From: Amycolatopsis australiensis
Lineage (GTDB): Bacteria; Actinomycetota; Actinomycetes; Mycobacteriales; Pseudonocardiaceae
Direction: 5' to 3'
DNA: 64,000 bases
Assembly (NCBI RefSeq): GCF_900119165.1
Contig: NZ_FPJG01000006.1
Location: forward strand, 7,416,001 to 7,480,000
Below, one piece after another: positions 16,552 to 25,315 of this stretch. Positions within the stretch are counted from its first letter, which is position 1; each line of letters opens with the position of its first letter. The notes beneath the pieces are model-generated. The model searched no databases, had not been told where the DNA came from, and saw only the letters and a list, made by a program, of their open reading frames with translations. The translations under genes and the position numbers were made by a program.

Positions 16552-17454
16552 ATGGACGACCCGTGGGGCATCTCCGGACCGGATTTCGTGGTCCTCTACA
16601 TCGGACTGCTCGTCGGCGTGCTGCTGGTACGGGTCGTCGTGTCCGGCGTCGCGAACCGCCGCGCGCTGCGGGCGGACGCCGTCCAGGCCGGGTCGCCGCC
16701 GACCGTCTACGAGCTGGCGTTCCTCGCCGGCGGCCCCGACCGGGCGGCCGACGCGGCGATCGCGGCGCTGGTGGAGCGCGGGCAGCTGCGCGTCGGCAGC
16801 TCGAAGCAGATCAGCCGGGCCGGGACGCGGCCGGCCGAACCGCTCGAGCGCGCGGTGTTCGACCTGGCGAAGTCGGCGACGACCGCGACGATCCGGGCGT
16901 ACACCCGCGATTCGGCGGCGATGCGGGCCCTGGAAGACGGCCTCGACCAGCGCGGCCTGCTGGCGTCGCCGGCCGCGAAGCGGCAGGCCCGGACCGTCGG
17001 CCTGGTCCTGCAGCTGGCCGTGCTGGTGCTCGGCGTGGTGCGGCTGGTCAACGGCGTCCACCTGGGCCGCCCGGTCGGAATCCTGGTGTTCCTGGTCCTG
17101 GTCGCGGGCGTGCTGACGGTCGTGGCCGCGGTCCGGCGGACGAAGGCGGAGTCCCGGCAGCCGTCGGCCGCGGGGCATCGCCTGCTCGGCCAGGCGCGGT
17201 CCGCGGCGAACGGCCCGGTGCCGGCCGGGATGCCGGCGGGCGGCGTCCTGCTGGGCGGCGCCGCGGCCGCCGTCGCGCTGGGCGGCTGGGCGATGTACCC
17301 GGACGAGGAGCTGAGCGCGGCGCTGGCCCCGCCGGTCACCTCCTTCGGCGGCGGCGGTGGCTCGTCCAGCAGCGGGTCGTCGTGTTCCAGCTCGTCGTGC
17401 AGCAGCGGCTCTTCGTGTGGTTCTTCGTGCGGCGGCGGGGGTTGCGGTGGGTGA
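16552..17454 (+). CDS. TIGR04222-like membrane protein with Cys/Ser/Gly tail (candidate modified precursor 2)
   Basis: A second 300-residue protein built like its neighbour: the opening DPWGISGPDFVVLYIGLLVG, a soluble helical domain, two central hydrophobic segments (AVLVLGVVRLV and GILVFLVLVAGVL) and a low-complexity tail. Here the tail is richer in Ser, with cysteines at 278, 283, 289, 293 and 298, and ends CGGGGCGG like the first protein. The paralogs share both ends and diverge between them, as expected for an old duplication. GGGGAG precedes ATG 16552. The stop codon is overlapped by the next gene, so the two are translationally coupled. Confidence 0.8.
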   Translation: MDDPWGISGPDFVVLYIGLLVGVLLVRVVVSGVANRRALRADAVQAGSPPTVYELAFLAGGPDRAADAAIAALVERGQLRVGSSKQISRAGTRPAEPLERAVFDLAKSATTATIRAYTRDSAAMRALEDGLDQRGLLASPAAKRQARTVGLVLQLAVLVLGVVRLVNGVHLGRPVGILVFLVLVAGVLTVVAAVRRTKAESRQPSAAGHRLLGQARSAANGPVPAGMPAGGVLLGGAAAAVALGGWAMYPDEELSAALAPPVTSFGGGGGSSSSGSSCSSSSCSSGSSCGSSCGGGGCGG

Positions 17455-18247
17455 GCTCGGCATCGGGATCGGCTGGCGGCACGAGCTGGACCTGTCCATC
17501 GCGCGGCTGCCGGGCGTCGACTGGGTGGAGGTCGTCGCGGAGAACCTGCACGCCGACCACCTGCCGGAGACGCTGCTGGCGTTGCGGCGGCGCGGGCTGC
17601 CGGTGCTGCCGCACGCCGTCTCGCTGTCGCTCGGCGGGGCGGAACCGCTGGACACCGGACGCGTCCAGCACCTCGCCGAGGTCGCGCGGGCGCTGGACGC
17701 GCCGCTGGTGAGCGACCACGTGTGCTTCGTCCGCGCGGGCGGGCTCGACTCCGGCCACCTGATGCCGCTGCCGCGCACGCGCGAAGCGCTCGACGTGCTG
17801 GTGGCGAACGTCCGGCTGGCACAGTCCATTGTGGACGTGCCGTTCGCGCTGGAGAACATCGCCGCGGTGCTGGACTGGCCGGACGCCGAGCTGTCCGAGG
17901 AGCAGTTCCTCACCGAGCTGACCGAGCGGACCGGCTGCCTTCTCATCGTCGACGTCGCGAACCTGTACGCGAACGCCCGCAACATCGGCACGGACCCGGT
18001 GGCGTTCCTCGACGGCATCCCCTGGGAGCGGCTGGCGTACGTGCACATGGCGGGCGGCGTCGAGCGCGACGGCGTCTACCACGACACGCACGCGCACCCG
18101 GTGCTGCCGGAGGTCCTCGACCTGCTGACCGAACTCCGCCGCCGCACGGACCCGCCGGGAGTGCTGCTGGAACGCGACGACGACTATCCGACCGACGACG
18201 AGCTGGCGGCGGAGCTGGCGGCCCTGCGCGCGGCGGTGACGACGTGA
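17447..18247 (+). CDS. DUF692 / MNIO-family multinuclear iron oxygenase
   Basis: A 266-residue TIM-barrel protein of DUF692, the family of MbnB, TglH and ChrH. Those enzymes use two or three iron ions and oxygen to modify peptide cysteines. Family segments in order are GIGIGWRHEL, VEVVAENL, LPHAVSLSLGG, SDHVCFVRAGG, FALENIAAV, LIVDVANLYANARN, YVHMAGG, DTHAHPV and LLERDDDYP. They include the conserved His, Asp and Glu metal ligands. GTG 17447 overlaps the stop of the Cys-tail protein by 8 nt. The likely job is modification of the tails encoded just upstream; the chemistry is unknown. Confidence 0.9.
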   Translation: MGELGIGIGWRHELDLSIARLPGVDWVEVVAENLHADHLPETLLALRRRGLPVLPHAVSLSLGGAEPLDTGRVQHLAEVARALDAPLVSDHVCFVRAGGLDSGHLMPLPRTREALDVLVANVRLAQSIVDVPFALENIAAVLDWPDAELSEEQFLTELTERTGCLLIVDVANLYANARNIGTDPVAFLDGIPWERLAYVHMAGGVERDGVYHDTHAHPVLPEVLDLLTELRRRTDPPGVLLERDDDYPTDDELAAELAALRAAVTT

Positions 18248-18582
18248 GCCGCGAGAAGCTGGCCCGCCGCCAGGCCGAGCTGTTGCACGCGTTGCTGGCG
18301 GACGGCCCGGCCCCGGCGGGCTTCGACGCCGCCCGGCTGCGGGTGGAGGCGAACGTGCTGCGGCGCAAGCACGGCCGGGTGCTGGCTCACCAGCGGCCCG
18401 AGCTGGCGGAGGCGCTGGGCGAGCGGTTCGGGCCGCTGTTCGCGGAGTTCACCGCGGGCCGGCCGAAGCGGGACACCGAACGGTCGGGAGCGTACGCGGA
18501 CGAGTTCGTGACGTGGCTGATCGCCGGCGGTCACCTGCCGAAACCCAAGCGGGGCCTGGTTTCCCGCTTCCGGCGCCGCTGA
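18244..18582 (+). CDS. Small MNIO partner protein (DUF2063-N / SCO6045-like)
   Basis: A 112-residue, mostly helical basic protein. It starts with a helix (KLARRQAELLHALLADG) and has GERFGPLFAEFTAGRP and EFVTWLIAGGHLP further on. The helix-LGERF-F-RP-FxxWL pattern resembles the N-terminal half of MNIO partner proteins (DUF2063/MbnC type), which help bind the precursor peptide. I also recall a Streptomyces coelicolor protein in this position (SCO6045). The GTG start overlaps the enzyme stop as GTGA, so the two are translationally coupled. The gene ends 4 nt before the stop of the convergent CoA-transferase gene. Partner status is inferred. Confidence 0.7.
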   Translation: MSREKLARRQAELLHALLADGPAPAGFDAARLRVEANVLRRKHGRVLAHQRPELAEALGERFGPLFAEFTAGRPKRDTERSGAYADEFVTWLIAGGHLPKPKRGLVSRFRRR

Positions 18583-18586
18583 CCGC

Positions 18587-19927
18587 TCAGGGCGTCCAGG
18601 TCGGTTTGTCGACTCCCGGCAGCCGCGTCCCGAAGTCCCAGTGCGGCTGCGCTCCGGGCAGCCCGCCCGGCATCCGGACCCGCGTCAACCGGCCGTAGCC
18701 GCTGTCCGTCTCTTCGAGCAGGTCGCCGTAGCCGACGTCCGATCCGGCCGGGTCCTTGCGGCCCAGTGCGTCCAGCCACCGGCCCGTGCCCGCCAGGGAG
18801 AGCCGGACCCGCCACGTGCCGCCGTCGGTCACCTGGCGGTGCAGTGCCGTCATGATCGCGGCCGCCGCCAGCCAGCCGGTCCCGTGGTCGAGTGCCTGCA
18901 CCGGGAGCGGGGACGGCCCGTCGGGGCTCCACGCGATCCCGTCCGACATCTGCACCAGGCTGTCGAACCCGCGCCGGCGCGCCCACGGGCCTTCCCAGCC
19001 GTACGCGCTCAGGTCCGCGATCACCAGGCCCGGCCGCAGCTCGGCCAGCTCCGCCGTCCCGAAGCCGATGCGGGCCAGCGCGCCCGGGCGGAACGACTGC
19101 AGCAGCACGTCCGCCCGGCTGATCAGCTTCTTCAGCCGCGCGCGGCCGCCTTCGGTGTCCAGTGCCACGAACGCCGACCGCTTGCCCTGGCCCGTGTCGC
19201 GCACCAGTGCCTCGATCCGCGGCAGGTGCGCCGCGCCGATGTGCAGCACGTCGGCGCCGTGCGCGGCCAGCACCCGGCCCGCCACCGGACCGGCCAGCAC
19301 GTGCGTCAGCTCCAGCACCCGGATCCCGCCCAGCGGCCGGTCCGAGTAGAACAACGTCCGCTTCGGCGCGTCGCCGACCGGAGCCAGGTCCACCAGCGGC
19401 AGCGAAGCCACGGCCCGGCCCTGCGGGTGCTCGGCCCAGTCCTCGGGGGACCTCAGCTCGGCGGCCGCTCCCCCGGCGGTGACGACGGCGTGCTCGACCT
19501 CGCGCGCGCTCCGCCCGGCGACGGCCTTCGCGACCGCCTCCCGGGTGCCGGGCACGCCGAGTCCCCAGCACACGGCCGCTTCGTGACGCGGGTAGTTGCA
19601 GTGCAGGCGCACCCAGCCGTCGGCCGCGCGGTAGTTGCCCGACAGCGGGGCCCACACCGACTCCGCGCCGGTGCCGTCCACGCGCGACAGCGCTTCGCTG
19701 TGGAACGCCGCCGCCGCGTGACGGGTGTCCGCCGTGACGACGCCGGGCTCGATCCCGCGCACCTTCAGCATTTCCCCGGCCGCCAGGGTGGCCGCGGCCA
19801 CGGACGCCGTGGCGGCCGCCGCCACCCGGTACGGCCCGGGCAGCACGTCCTCGGCGCCGGTCAGCTCGAAGGGCCCCGGCGCGGACCCCGTGAGAGCGTG
19901 CCAGACGCCCTCCACCACCTCGCGCAC
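18587..19927 (-). CDS. CoA transferase, CaiB/BaiF (class III) family, unusual domain order
   Basis: A 446-residue member of the class III (formyl-CoA transferase-like) CoA transferases. The signature of the usual N-terminus, GIRVLELTHVLAGPVAGRVL followed by AAHGADVLHI, occurs only at about residue 195. About 190 residues of a second-domain-like region precede it (SGNYRAADGWVRLHCNYP). The family normally starts with the signature, so this looks like a rearranged or half-duplicated version. LVIADLSAYGWEGPWARRRGFD covers the loop where the catalytic Asp is expected. GTG 19927 shares one base with the hemQ TAG stop (TAGTG). Substrate unknown. Confidence 0.8.
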   Translation of the reverse strand: MREVVEGVWHALTGSAPGPFELTGAEDVLPGPYRVAAAATASVAAATLAAGEMLKVRGIEPGVVTADTRHAAAAFHSEALSRVDGTGAESVWAPLSGNYRAADGWVRLHCNYPRHEAAVCWGLGVPGTREAVAKAVAGRSAREVEHAVVTAGGAAAELRSPEDWAEHPQGRAVASLPLVDLAPVGDAPKRTLFYSDRPLGGIRVLELTHVLAGPVAGRVLAAHGADVLHIGAAHLPRIEALVRDTGQGKRSAFVALDTEGGRARLKKLISRADVLLQSFRPGALARIGFGTAELAELRPGLVIADLSAYGWEGPWARRRGFDSLVQMSDGIAWSPDGPSPLPVQALDHGTGWLAAAAIMTALHRQVTDGGTWRVRLSLAGTGRWLDALGRKDPAGSDVGYGDLLEETDSGYGRLTRVRMPGGLPGAQPHWDFGTRLPGVDKPTWTP

Positions 19928-20619
19928 TACGGGAGCGCCGCGACGAGCTCGGCGGGCGGCACGCGCGTGCCCGTGTAGAACGGGATCTCCTCGCGCACGT
20001 GCCGGCGGGCCTCGGTGGCGCGCAGGTGCCGCATCAGGTCGACGATCCGGTGCAGCTCGTCGGCCTCGAAGGCGAGGATCCACTCGTAGTCGCCCAGCGC
20101 GAACGACGCGACCGTGTTGGCGCGCACGTCCGGGTAGTCGCGGGCCTCCTTGCCGTGGTCGGCGAGCATCTTGCGGCGCTCGGCGTCCGGCAGCAGGTAC
20201 CACTCGTACGACCGCACGAACGGGTAGACGCAGACGTACTTGCGCGCCTCTTCCCCGGCGAGGAACGCCGGGACGTGGCTCTTGTTGAACTCGGCGGGCC
20301 GGTGCAGCGCGGTCTGGCTCCAGACCGGCGTCGACGCGCGGCCCAGCGGCGTCCGGCGGAAGCCGGAGTAGGCGGCCTGGACCTGCTCGATCTCCTCGGC
20401 GTGCCACCAGATCATGAAGTCGGCGTCGGCGCGCAGCGCGGAGACGTCGTAGACACCCCGGACCACGACCCCCTTGGCCTCGAGGCCGTCGAGGTACTCG
20501 GTCGTCTCGCGGCCGGCGGTCCCGCGGTCCTCACCCAGCCTGCCGGGCTCGATCCGGAAGACCGACCAGGTGGTGTAGCGGATGGTGTCGTTGAGCTCGT
20601 TGTAGTTGACCCGCGCCAT
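19927..20619 (-). CDS. hemQ: Coproheme decarboxylase HemQ (ChdC)
   Basis: A 230-residue protein of the chlorite-dismutase fold that carries out the last step of the coproporphyrin-dependent heme pathway, oxidative decarboxylation of coproheme to heme b. Actinobacterial features are the N-terminal [43 protein letters not shown] (with the radical-forming Tyr) and [13 protein letters not shown]. It carries no chlorite-dismutase distal Arg signature that I can see. ATG 20619. It is followed without a gap by the CoA transferase and lies 57 nt downstream of the cgoX gene. Confidence 0.95.
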   Translation of the reverse strand: MARVNYNELNDTIRYTTWSVFRIEPGRLGEDRGTAGRETTEYLDGLEAKGVVVRGVYDVSALRADADFMIWWHAEEIEQVQAAYSGFRRTPLGRASTPVWSQTALHRPAEFNKSHVPAFLAGEEARKYVCVYPFVRSYEWYLLPDAERRKMLADHGKEARDYPDVRANTVASFALGDYEWILAFEADELHRIVDLMRHLRATEARRHVREEIPFYTGTRVPPAELVAALP

Positions 20620-20676
20620 GGCTCCATCCTGTCACCGCGGCCCCCGGAACGCTGCCACGGGGCCGGGTGAGAGCAC

Positions 20677-22077
20677 TCACGAAGCGAGGTACGCGGCGAC
20701 GCGCTGCGCAGCGGCTTCGGCCGTCGCCACACACGCCGGCAGGCCGACGCCGTGGAGCGTCGCGCCGGCGATCGCCAGGCCCGGTACTTGCGCGACCGCC
20801 TTCTCGATCCGTTCCACGCGCTCCAGGTGCCCGCTGCCGTACTGCGGCAGGCCGCCACCCCACCGCGTCACCAGTGTCTCGATCGGCGTGGCGGTCACGC
20901 CCGTCAGCCGCGCGAGGTCGTCGCGGACCACGCGGACCAGCTCGACGTCGTCGGCCTGCAGGGCGCCCAGCTCGCCGAAGCGTCCCACCGAACCGCGGAC
21001 CAGAACCGGTCCCGTGCCGAGGTGGGCCCACTTCCGCGAAGAGAATGTGAACGCCTTCGCGGCGTACGGCTTGCCGGAAGCATCCCGTTCGCCCTGGCCG
21101 ATCAGGATCCCGGACGCGTCGGGCAGCGGTGTGCCCGGCGGGAGCGCCAGCGCCACGACGGCCATCGACGCCAGCTCGACTTCGCCGAACGCCGCCGAAG
21201 CCGCCGGCACCAGGTCCGCCAGCAGCCGGCGGGCCGAGGGGGCGGGCACGGCGAGCACCACCGCGTCGGCGTCGGTCGTGTTGCCCAGCGGCTCGTTCAG
21301 GGCCGCCGCCGCGCCCACGCGCAGCCGCCAGCCGGTGCCGTGCCGGGCGAGCTCGCAGACCGGCAGCCCGGTGCGCAGCTCCGCGCCGGACAGCTCGGTC
21401 AGCCGGTCGATCACCGTGCCCAGCCCGCCGGGGACGGTGCCGAACACCGGCGCGTCCGACGGGTTCGCGGGCAGCTGCGCCGCGGCCGCCGCGGTCAGCG
21501 AACCCGCGCCCGCGGCCAGGGCCGACGCCAGGCCCGGCATGGTCGCGCGCAGGCCGAGGCCGTCCGCTCCGCCCGCGTAGACGCCGCCGAGCAGCGGGTC
21601 GACGAGCCGGTCGACCAGCTCGTCGCCGAACCGCTCGCGCAGCAGCGGGCCCAGCGGCAGGTCACCGCCCGGCAGGCGCAGCGGCGGCAGCGCCGGCTCG
21701 GCCTCGACGGCCCGCCGTCCCGCCTCCGACAGCACCCCGGCCACCGACTCCGCCGACGCCGGAACGCCCATCACCGTGCCCGGCGGCAGGCCGGTGACCG
21801 TGCCGCCGGCGTGGATCTTCGCGCGCGCCTTCGTCGGGTGGACGACGTCCAGGCCCAGCTCGCGGACCAGCGCGAGCATCTCGGGACGGCGGACGAGGAA
21901 CGCCTCGGCGCCGACGTCGTAGGGCACGCCGGCCAGTTCCGCGGTGCGCAGCTTGCCGCCCGGCGTCTTCGTCTTCTCGAACACGACGATCTCGGCGTCC
22001 GGGCCGAGCAGCCGCCGCAGCCGGTAGGCCGCCGTCAGCCCGGAGACACCGCCCCCGACGACCGCGACCCGCGTCAC
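20677..22077 (-). CDS. hemY: Coproporphyrinogen III oxidase (HemY/CgoX)
   Basis: A 466-residue FAD enzyme that converts coproporphyrinogen III to coproporphyrin III in Gram-positive heme synthesis; older annotation calls it protoporphyrinogen oxidase. The Rossmann motif [17 protein letters not shown] opens the protein, and [13 protein letters not shown] follows. The substrate lobe and the C-terminal FAD segment ([17 protein letters not shown]) are complete. GTG 22077 overlaps the hemE stop as GTGA, so hemE-hemY are translationally coupled. Confidence 0.95.
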   Translation of the reverse strand: MTRVAVVGGGVSGLTAAYRLRRLLGPDAEIVVFEKTKTPGGKLRTAELAGVPYDVGAEAFLVRRPEMLALVRELGLDVVHPTKARAKIHAGGTVTGLPPGTVMGVPASAESVAGVLSEAGRRAVEAEPALPPLRLPGGDLPLGPLLRERFGDELVDRLVDPLLGGVYAGGADGLGLRATMPGLASALAAGAGSLTAAAAAQLPANPSDAPVFGTVPGGLGTVIDRLTELSGAELRTGLPVCELARHGTGWRLRVGAAAALNEPLGNTTDADAVVLAVPAPSARRLLADLVPAASAAFGEVELASMAVVALALPPGTPLPDASGILIGQGERDASGKPYAAKAFTFSSRKWAHLGTGPVLVRGSVGRFGELGALQADDVELVRVVRDDLARLTGVTATPIETLVTRWGGGLPQYGSGHLERVERIEKAVAQVPGLAIAGATLHGVGLPACVATAEAAAQRVAAYLAS

Positions 22078-23144
22078 AGCTCGTGCACCAGCCCGGCGAC
22101 GCGGGTCAGCACGTCGGGGTCGACGCCCGGCAGCACGCCGTGGCCGAGGTTGAAGATGTGGCCGTCGGCCGCCTTGCCCTCCTCGACGATCCGGCGGACC
22201 TCGGCTTCGAGCACCGGCCAGGACGCGTGGAGCAGGGCGGGATCGAGGTTGCCCTGCACGACCGCCTTGCCGCCGAGGCGCCGGACCGCTTCGTCCAGCG
22301 GGATGCGCCAGTCGACACCGACGACGTCCGCGCCCGCGTCCCGCATCGCGGCCAGCAGCTCGCCGGTGCCGACCCCGAAGTGGATGCGCGGCACGCCGTA
22401 CGCGGCGACGCCCTCGAGGACCTTCGCCGAGTGCGGCAGGACGAACCGGCGGTAGTCGCGCTCGGACAGCGCACCCGCCCAGGAGTCGAACAGCTGGATC
22501 GCGTCGACGCCCGCGTCGAGCTGGGCGCGCAGGAAGGTCACGGCGATGTCGGCCAGCCGCCCGGCCAGCTCGTGCCAGACCTCCGGCGCCGAGTGCATCA
22601 GCGCCTTGGTGTGCTCCAGGTTGCGGCTCGGACCGCCCTCGATGAGGTAGCTGGCCAGCGTGAACGGCGCGCCGGCGAAGCCGATCAGCGGTGTCTCGCC
22701 GAGCCGCTCGACCAGCAGCTTGACGCCGTCCGCGATCGGCGAGACCTGCTCGGCGGCCAGCTCCGGCAGCGCCCGCACCGCGGCGAGGTCGCGCACCGGC
22801 TCGGCCACCACCGGCCCGGTGCCGGGGACGATGTCGAGGTCGACGCCCGCGGCCTTGAGCGGCACGACGATGTCGCTGTACAGGATCGCCGCGTCGACGC
22901 CGTGGCGCCGGACCGGCTGCAGCGTGATCTCGGCGAGCATCTCGGGGTCGAAGCAGGAGTCCAGCATCGGCACGCCCTCGCGCAGCGCGCGGTACTCGGG
23001 CAGCGAGCGGCCCGCCTGGCGCATGAACCAGACGGGCGTGCGCGCCGGGCGTTCGCCGCGCGCGGCGGCCAGGAACGGGGCTTCGGGCAGCTCGCGGCGG
23101 CCGGACGGGGCGGACTGCTGCGGCAGGGGCGTGGTCGGAGACAT
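22074..23144 (-). CDS. hemE: Uroporphyrinogen decarboxylase
   Basis: A 356-residue cytosolic enzyme that removes four carboxyl groups from uroporphyrinogen III to give coproporphyrinogen III. Motifs include [16 protein letters not shown] near the N-terminus (substrate arginine), [13 protein letters not shown] (catalytic Asp) and [13 protein letters not shown], and [11 protein letters not shown] near the end. ATG 23144 is preferred; an upstream ATG at 23204 would add 20 non-conserved residues and run into the divergent promoter region. First gene of the heme operon. Confidence 0.95.
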   Translation of the reverse strand: MSPTTPLPQQSAPSGRRELPEAPFLAAARGERPARTPVWFMRQAGRSLPEYRALREGVPMLDSCFDPEMLAEITLQPVRRHGVDAAILYSDIVVPLKAAGVDLDIVPGTGPVVAEPVRDLAAVRALPELAAEQVSPIADGVKLLVERLGETPLIGFAGAPFTLASYLIEGGPSRNLEHTKALMHSAPEVWHELAGRLADIAVTFLRAQLDAGVDAIQLFDSWAGALSERDYRRFVLPHSAKVLEGVAAYGVPRIHFGVGTGELLAAMRDAGADVVGVDWRIPLDEAVRRLGGKAVVQGNLDPALLHASWPVLEAEVRRIVEEGKAADGHIFNLGHGVLPGVDPDVLTRVAGLVHEL

Positions 23145-23232
23145 CGCCGTCAATCGTGCCACGAGCCCGCACGGCCCGTTCTCTCGGCGCGCCTGCGCCC
23201 GCAACGGGGCGTGGCCGCCCTAAAGTCGGTGC

Positions 23233-23796
23233 GTGACCGCGATGACGCCAGTGCCCGAGCTCTTCCGCGAAGCAGTCGCGGCGCTGCAGTCCGTCCGGCC
23301 CCGCCGGGAGGTGCTGCTGGAGCCGATGCGCCCGCCCCAGCGGCTCGCGCCGTGGTCGTACGCGGTCAGCTGCGAGGTTTCCGGGCCGGCCGACGTGCTG
23401 GCGTCCGGGCGGCTGGTGCTCCTGCACGACCCGGACGGCCAGGACGGCTGGGACGGTGTCCTGCGTCTCGTCATGTACGTGCGCGCGGAGCTGGACCGCG
23501 AGCTGGCGACCGACCCGTTCCTGCCGGCGGTCGGCTGGTCGTGGCTGACCGACGCGCTGGAGGCGTCGGGCGCGAGCTGGAAGGCGCTGGGCGGCACGGT
23601 GACCGAGACGTCGTCGGCGCGCTTCGGCGACATTTCCGGCCCGGCGCGCACCGACGACCTCGAGCTGCGGGCGTCGTGGACGCCGACGGACTCGGGGCTG
23701 CTGCCGCACGGGCAGGCGTTCTGCCAGGTGATGGCGAGCGTCGTGGGCCTGCCGCCGGTCGGCGTGACGCTCTTCGGGCAGCGCCAGAGCTCCTGA
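23233..23796 (+). CDS. DUF3000 family protein
   Basis: A 187-residue protein of DUF3000, found almost only in actinobacteria and nearly always between hemE and ribonuclease D. Conserved parts are LFREAVAALQSVRPRREV, PWSYAVSCEVSG, DPFLPAVGWSWLTDAL and DLELRASWTP. Function is unknown. GTG 23233 lies 7 nt after TAAAGT (23221-23226), which makes the message leaderless. It is divergent from hemE. Confidence 0.9.
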   Translation: MTAMTPVPELFREAVAALQSVRPRREVLLEPMRPPQRLAPWSYAVSCEVSGPADVLASGRLVLLHDPDGQDGWDGVLRLVMYVRAELDRELATDPFLPAVGWSWLTDALEASGASWKALGGTVTETSSARFGDISGPARTDDLELRASWTPTDSGLLPHGQAFCQVMASVVGLPPVGVTLFGQRQSS

Positions 23797-24530
23797 GCCC
23801 GCCGCCGACCGGGCGATCAGCGGGCAACGGAGGCCTGCTCACGGCCGTCCCGGCGGGCCCCTTGTCCGGATGTGAGCAAATTTCACGTCCGCTGAACGCC
23901 GTCCAAATCCCCCGGAACCACCCGGGCGGCCGCTGAGCGCGCCGCAGCGGGTCCGAAATGGTCCGGACAACGGCGGACCCCGGCGGACCACTTCCGGCGT
24001 TCCTGAGGCCGTTTCACGTCCGGCACGAGCCCCCGTTCGTGACACGGGACAGTCACGCACTGCAACAAGATCAACTGGCCGCGAAGGGCCCGGAGGGCGC
24101 TCGCGAGCGATACGGACAGTCACCGCCCCGGGGTCCGCGACGCGATCCGGACCCCGGGGCGCGCAGTTGATCACGCCCCGGCCGGGGCCGCATTCCGGCG
24201 GCCGGGGCCGCCATCCGGACCCCCGTCACTAGGCGCACCGGAAGCTGCACGCCTCATCTGCACGGCCATTTGGCCGCCGGCAACTTCTTTGCATCGTGTT
24301 CGCTGGGCTGTCCGTTAACAACCGGCCGTGTACTAGCCCGATCGTGTTACTACGAACCCACTGAGTGACTGTTCGTTTGAGATAGATACCCATTCGATCC
24401 CCCCGCAACGGCCTCCGGGCGGCTACAGTGCCTTCGACGACACCACTTTCGGTCTAAAGCTGGCGCGGCTGAACGGCCGAAGGTCCCGGTGCCGGTCGGG
24501 GGGCACGACCGACTCCAGGGAGGTAGTGAC
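23797..24530. other. 734-bp gene-free region with nested inverted repeats
   Basis: No credible gene on either strand. A 13-bp perfect hairpin (GCCCCGGGGTCCG, 24125-24137, with its complement at 24148-24160) sits inside a wider inverted repeat (GATCAACTG 24069-24077, CAGTTGATC 24164-24172). The direct repeat GGACAGTCAC occurs near 24048 and 24114, and GGCCGGGGCCGC is repeated twice near 24180-24212. TTTCACGTCCG occurs near 23880 and 24012. A -10 candidate TACAGT is at 24424-24429, giving a leader of about 100 nt for the response regulator. It may hold a regulatory RNA or long leader. Confidence 0.5.
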
Positions 24531-25247
24531 GTGGCTACCGTCGGCTTATCGCAGGCCGTCCGATCCACGCCAGCCGGCGCCTTGCCGGCGAGCATGGTTC
24601 CGCACCCGCGGGAAGAGCTTTTTTCCGTGTTGGTGGTCGATGACCACCCGCTGTTGAGGGAGGCAATCGCAGCAAGACTCGCACAGATGGGTGCGGGCAC
24701 CGTCCACGAAGCCGCCACGGTGGCCGAGGCGAGGGCGCGAGCACAGGCCACCGGGCCTTGTGACCTGGCGATCCTCGATCTCGGACTGCCGGACGGCAGC
24801 GGCATCGAGCTGGTCACGGAACTCCGTTCCCACGGCTGGCCGCGCGTGGTGGTCCTCGCATCCTCGGACGACCCGTACGCGGTCCGCTCGGCCTTCCAGG
24901 CCGGGGCCCAGGCGTACCTGCTGAAGTCCGCGTCGCCGGTCGTCGTGACCGACGGCGTGCGGCGCGTGCTCGAAGGCGGCGTCTACGCCGACCCGAGCGT
25001 GGCTCCGGTGCTCGCCACCGGGACCCGCGTCGCGGGCACCGACAACACCCCGCGCGAGCTGTCCGCTCGTGAGGTGGAGGTGCTCCAGCTGGTCGCCGAC
25101 GGGCAGTCCAACAAGGAGATCGGCGAGGAGCTTTCACTCTCCGCTCTCACCGTCAAGTCCCACCTGTCCCGGATCGGGCGCAAGCTCGGCACGGGCGACC
25201 GGGCTCAGATGGTGGCGCTGGCCATGCGGGCCGGCGTGATCCGCTGA
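24531..25247 (+). CDS. NarL/LuxR-type response regulator (orphan)
   Basis: A 238-residue regulator. About 30 unconserved residues precede the receiver domain (VLVVDDHPLLREA, phospho-acceptor Asp83 in LAILDLGLPDGSG, Lys in YLLKSASP). The C-terminal LuxR helix-turn-helix follows (SAREVEVLQLVADGQSNKEI, then LSLSALTVKSHLSRIGRKL). No histidine kinase is adjacent. GTG 24531 is supported by AGGGAGG 7 nt upstream; GTG and ATG codons farther upstream lack this. Its target genes cannot be told from the sequence; the structured 734-bp upstream region suggests complex control. Confidence 0.9.
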   Translation: MATVGLSQAVRSTPAGALPASMVPHPREELFSVLVVDDHPLLREAIAARLAQMGAGTVHEAATVAEARARAQATGPCDLAILDLGLPDGSGIELVTELRSHGWPRVVVLASSDDPYAVRSAFQAGAQAYLLKSASPVVVTDGVRRVLEGGVYADPSVAPVLATGTRVAGTDNTPRELSAREVEVLQLVADGQSNKEIGEELSLSALTVKSHLSRIGRKLGTGDRAQMVALAMRAGVIR

Positions 25248-25315
25248 CGCAAGCGAACAGCCCTGCGGGGCGGGCAGACCAGGCGCGGTATGCCCGTCCC
25301 GTAGGGTCGTCATTC

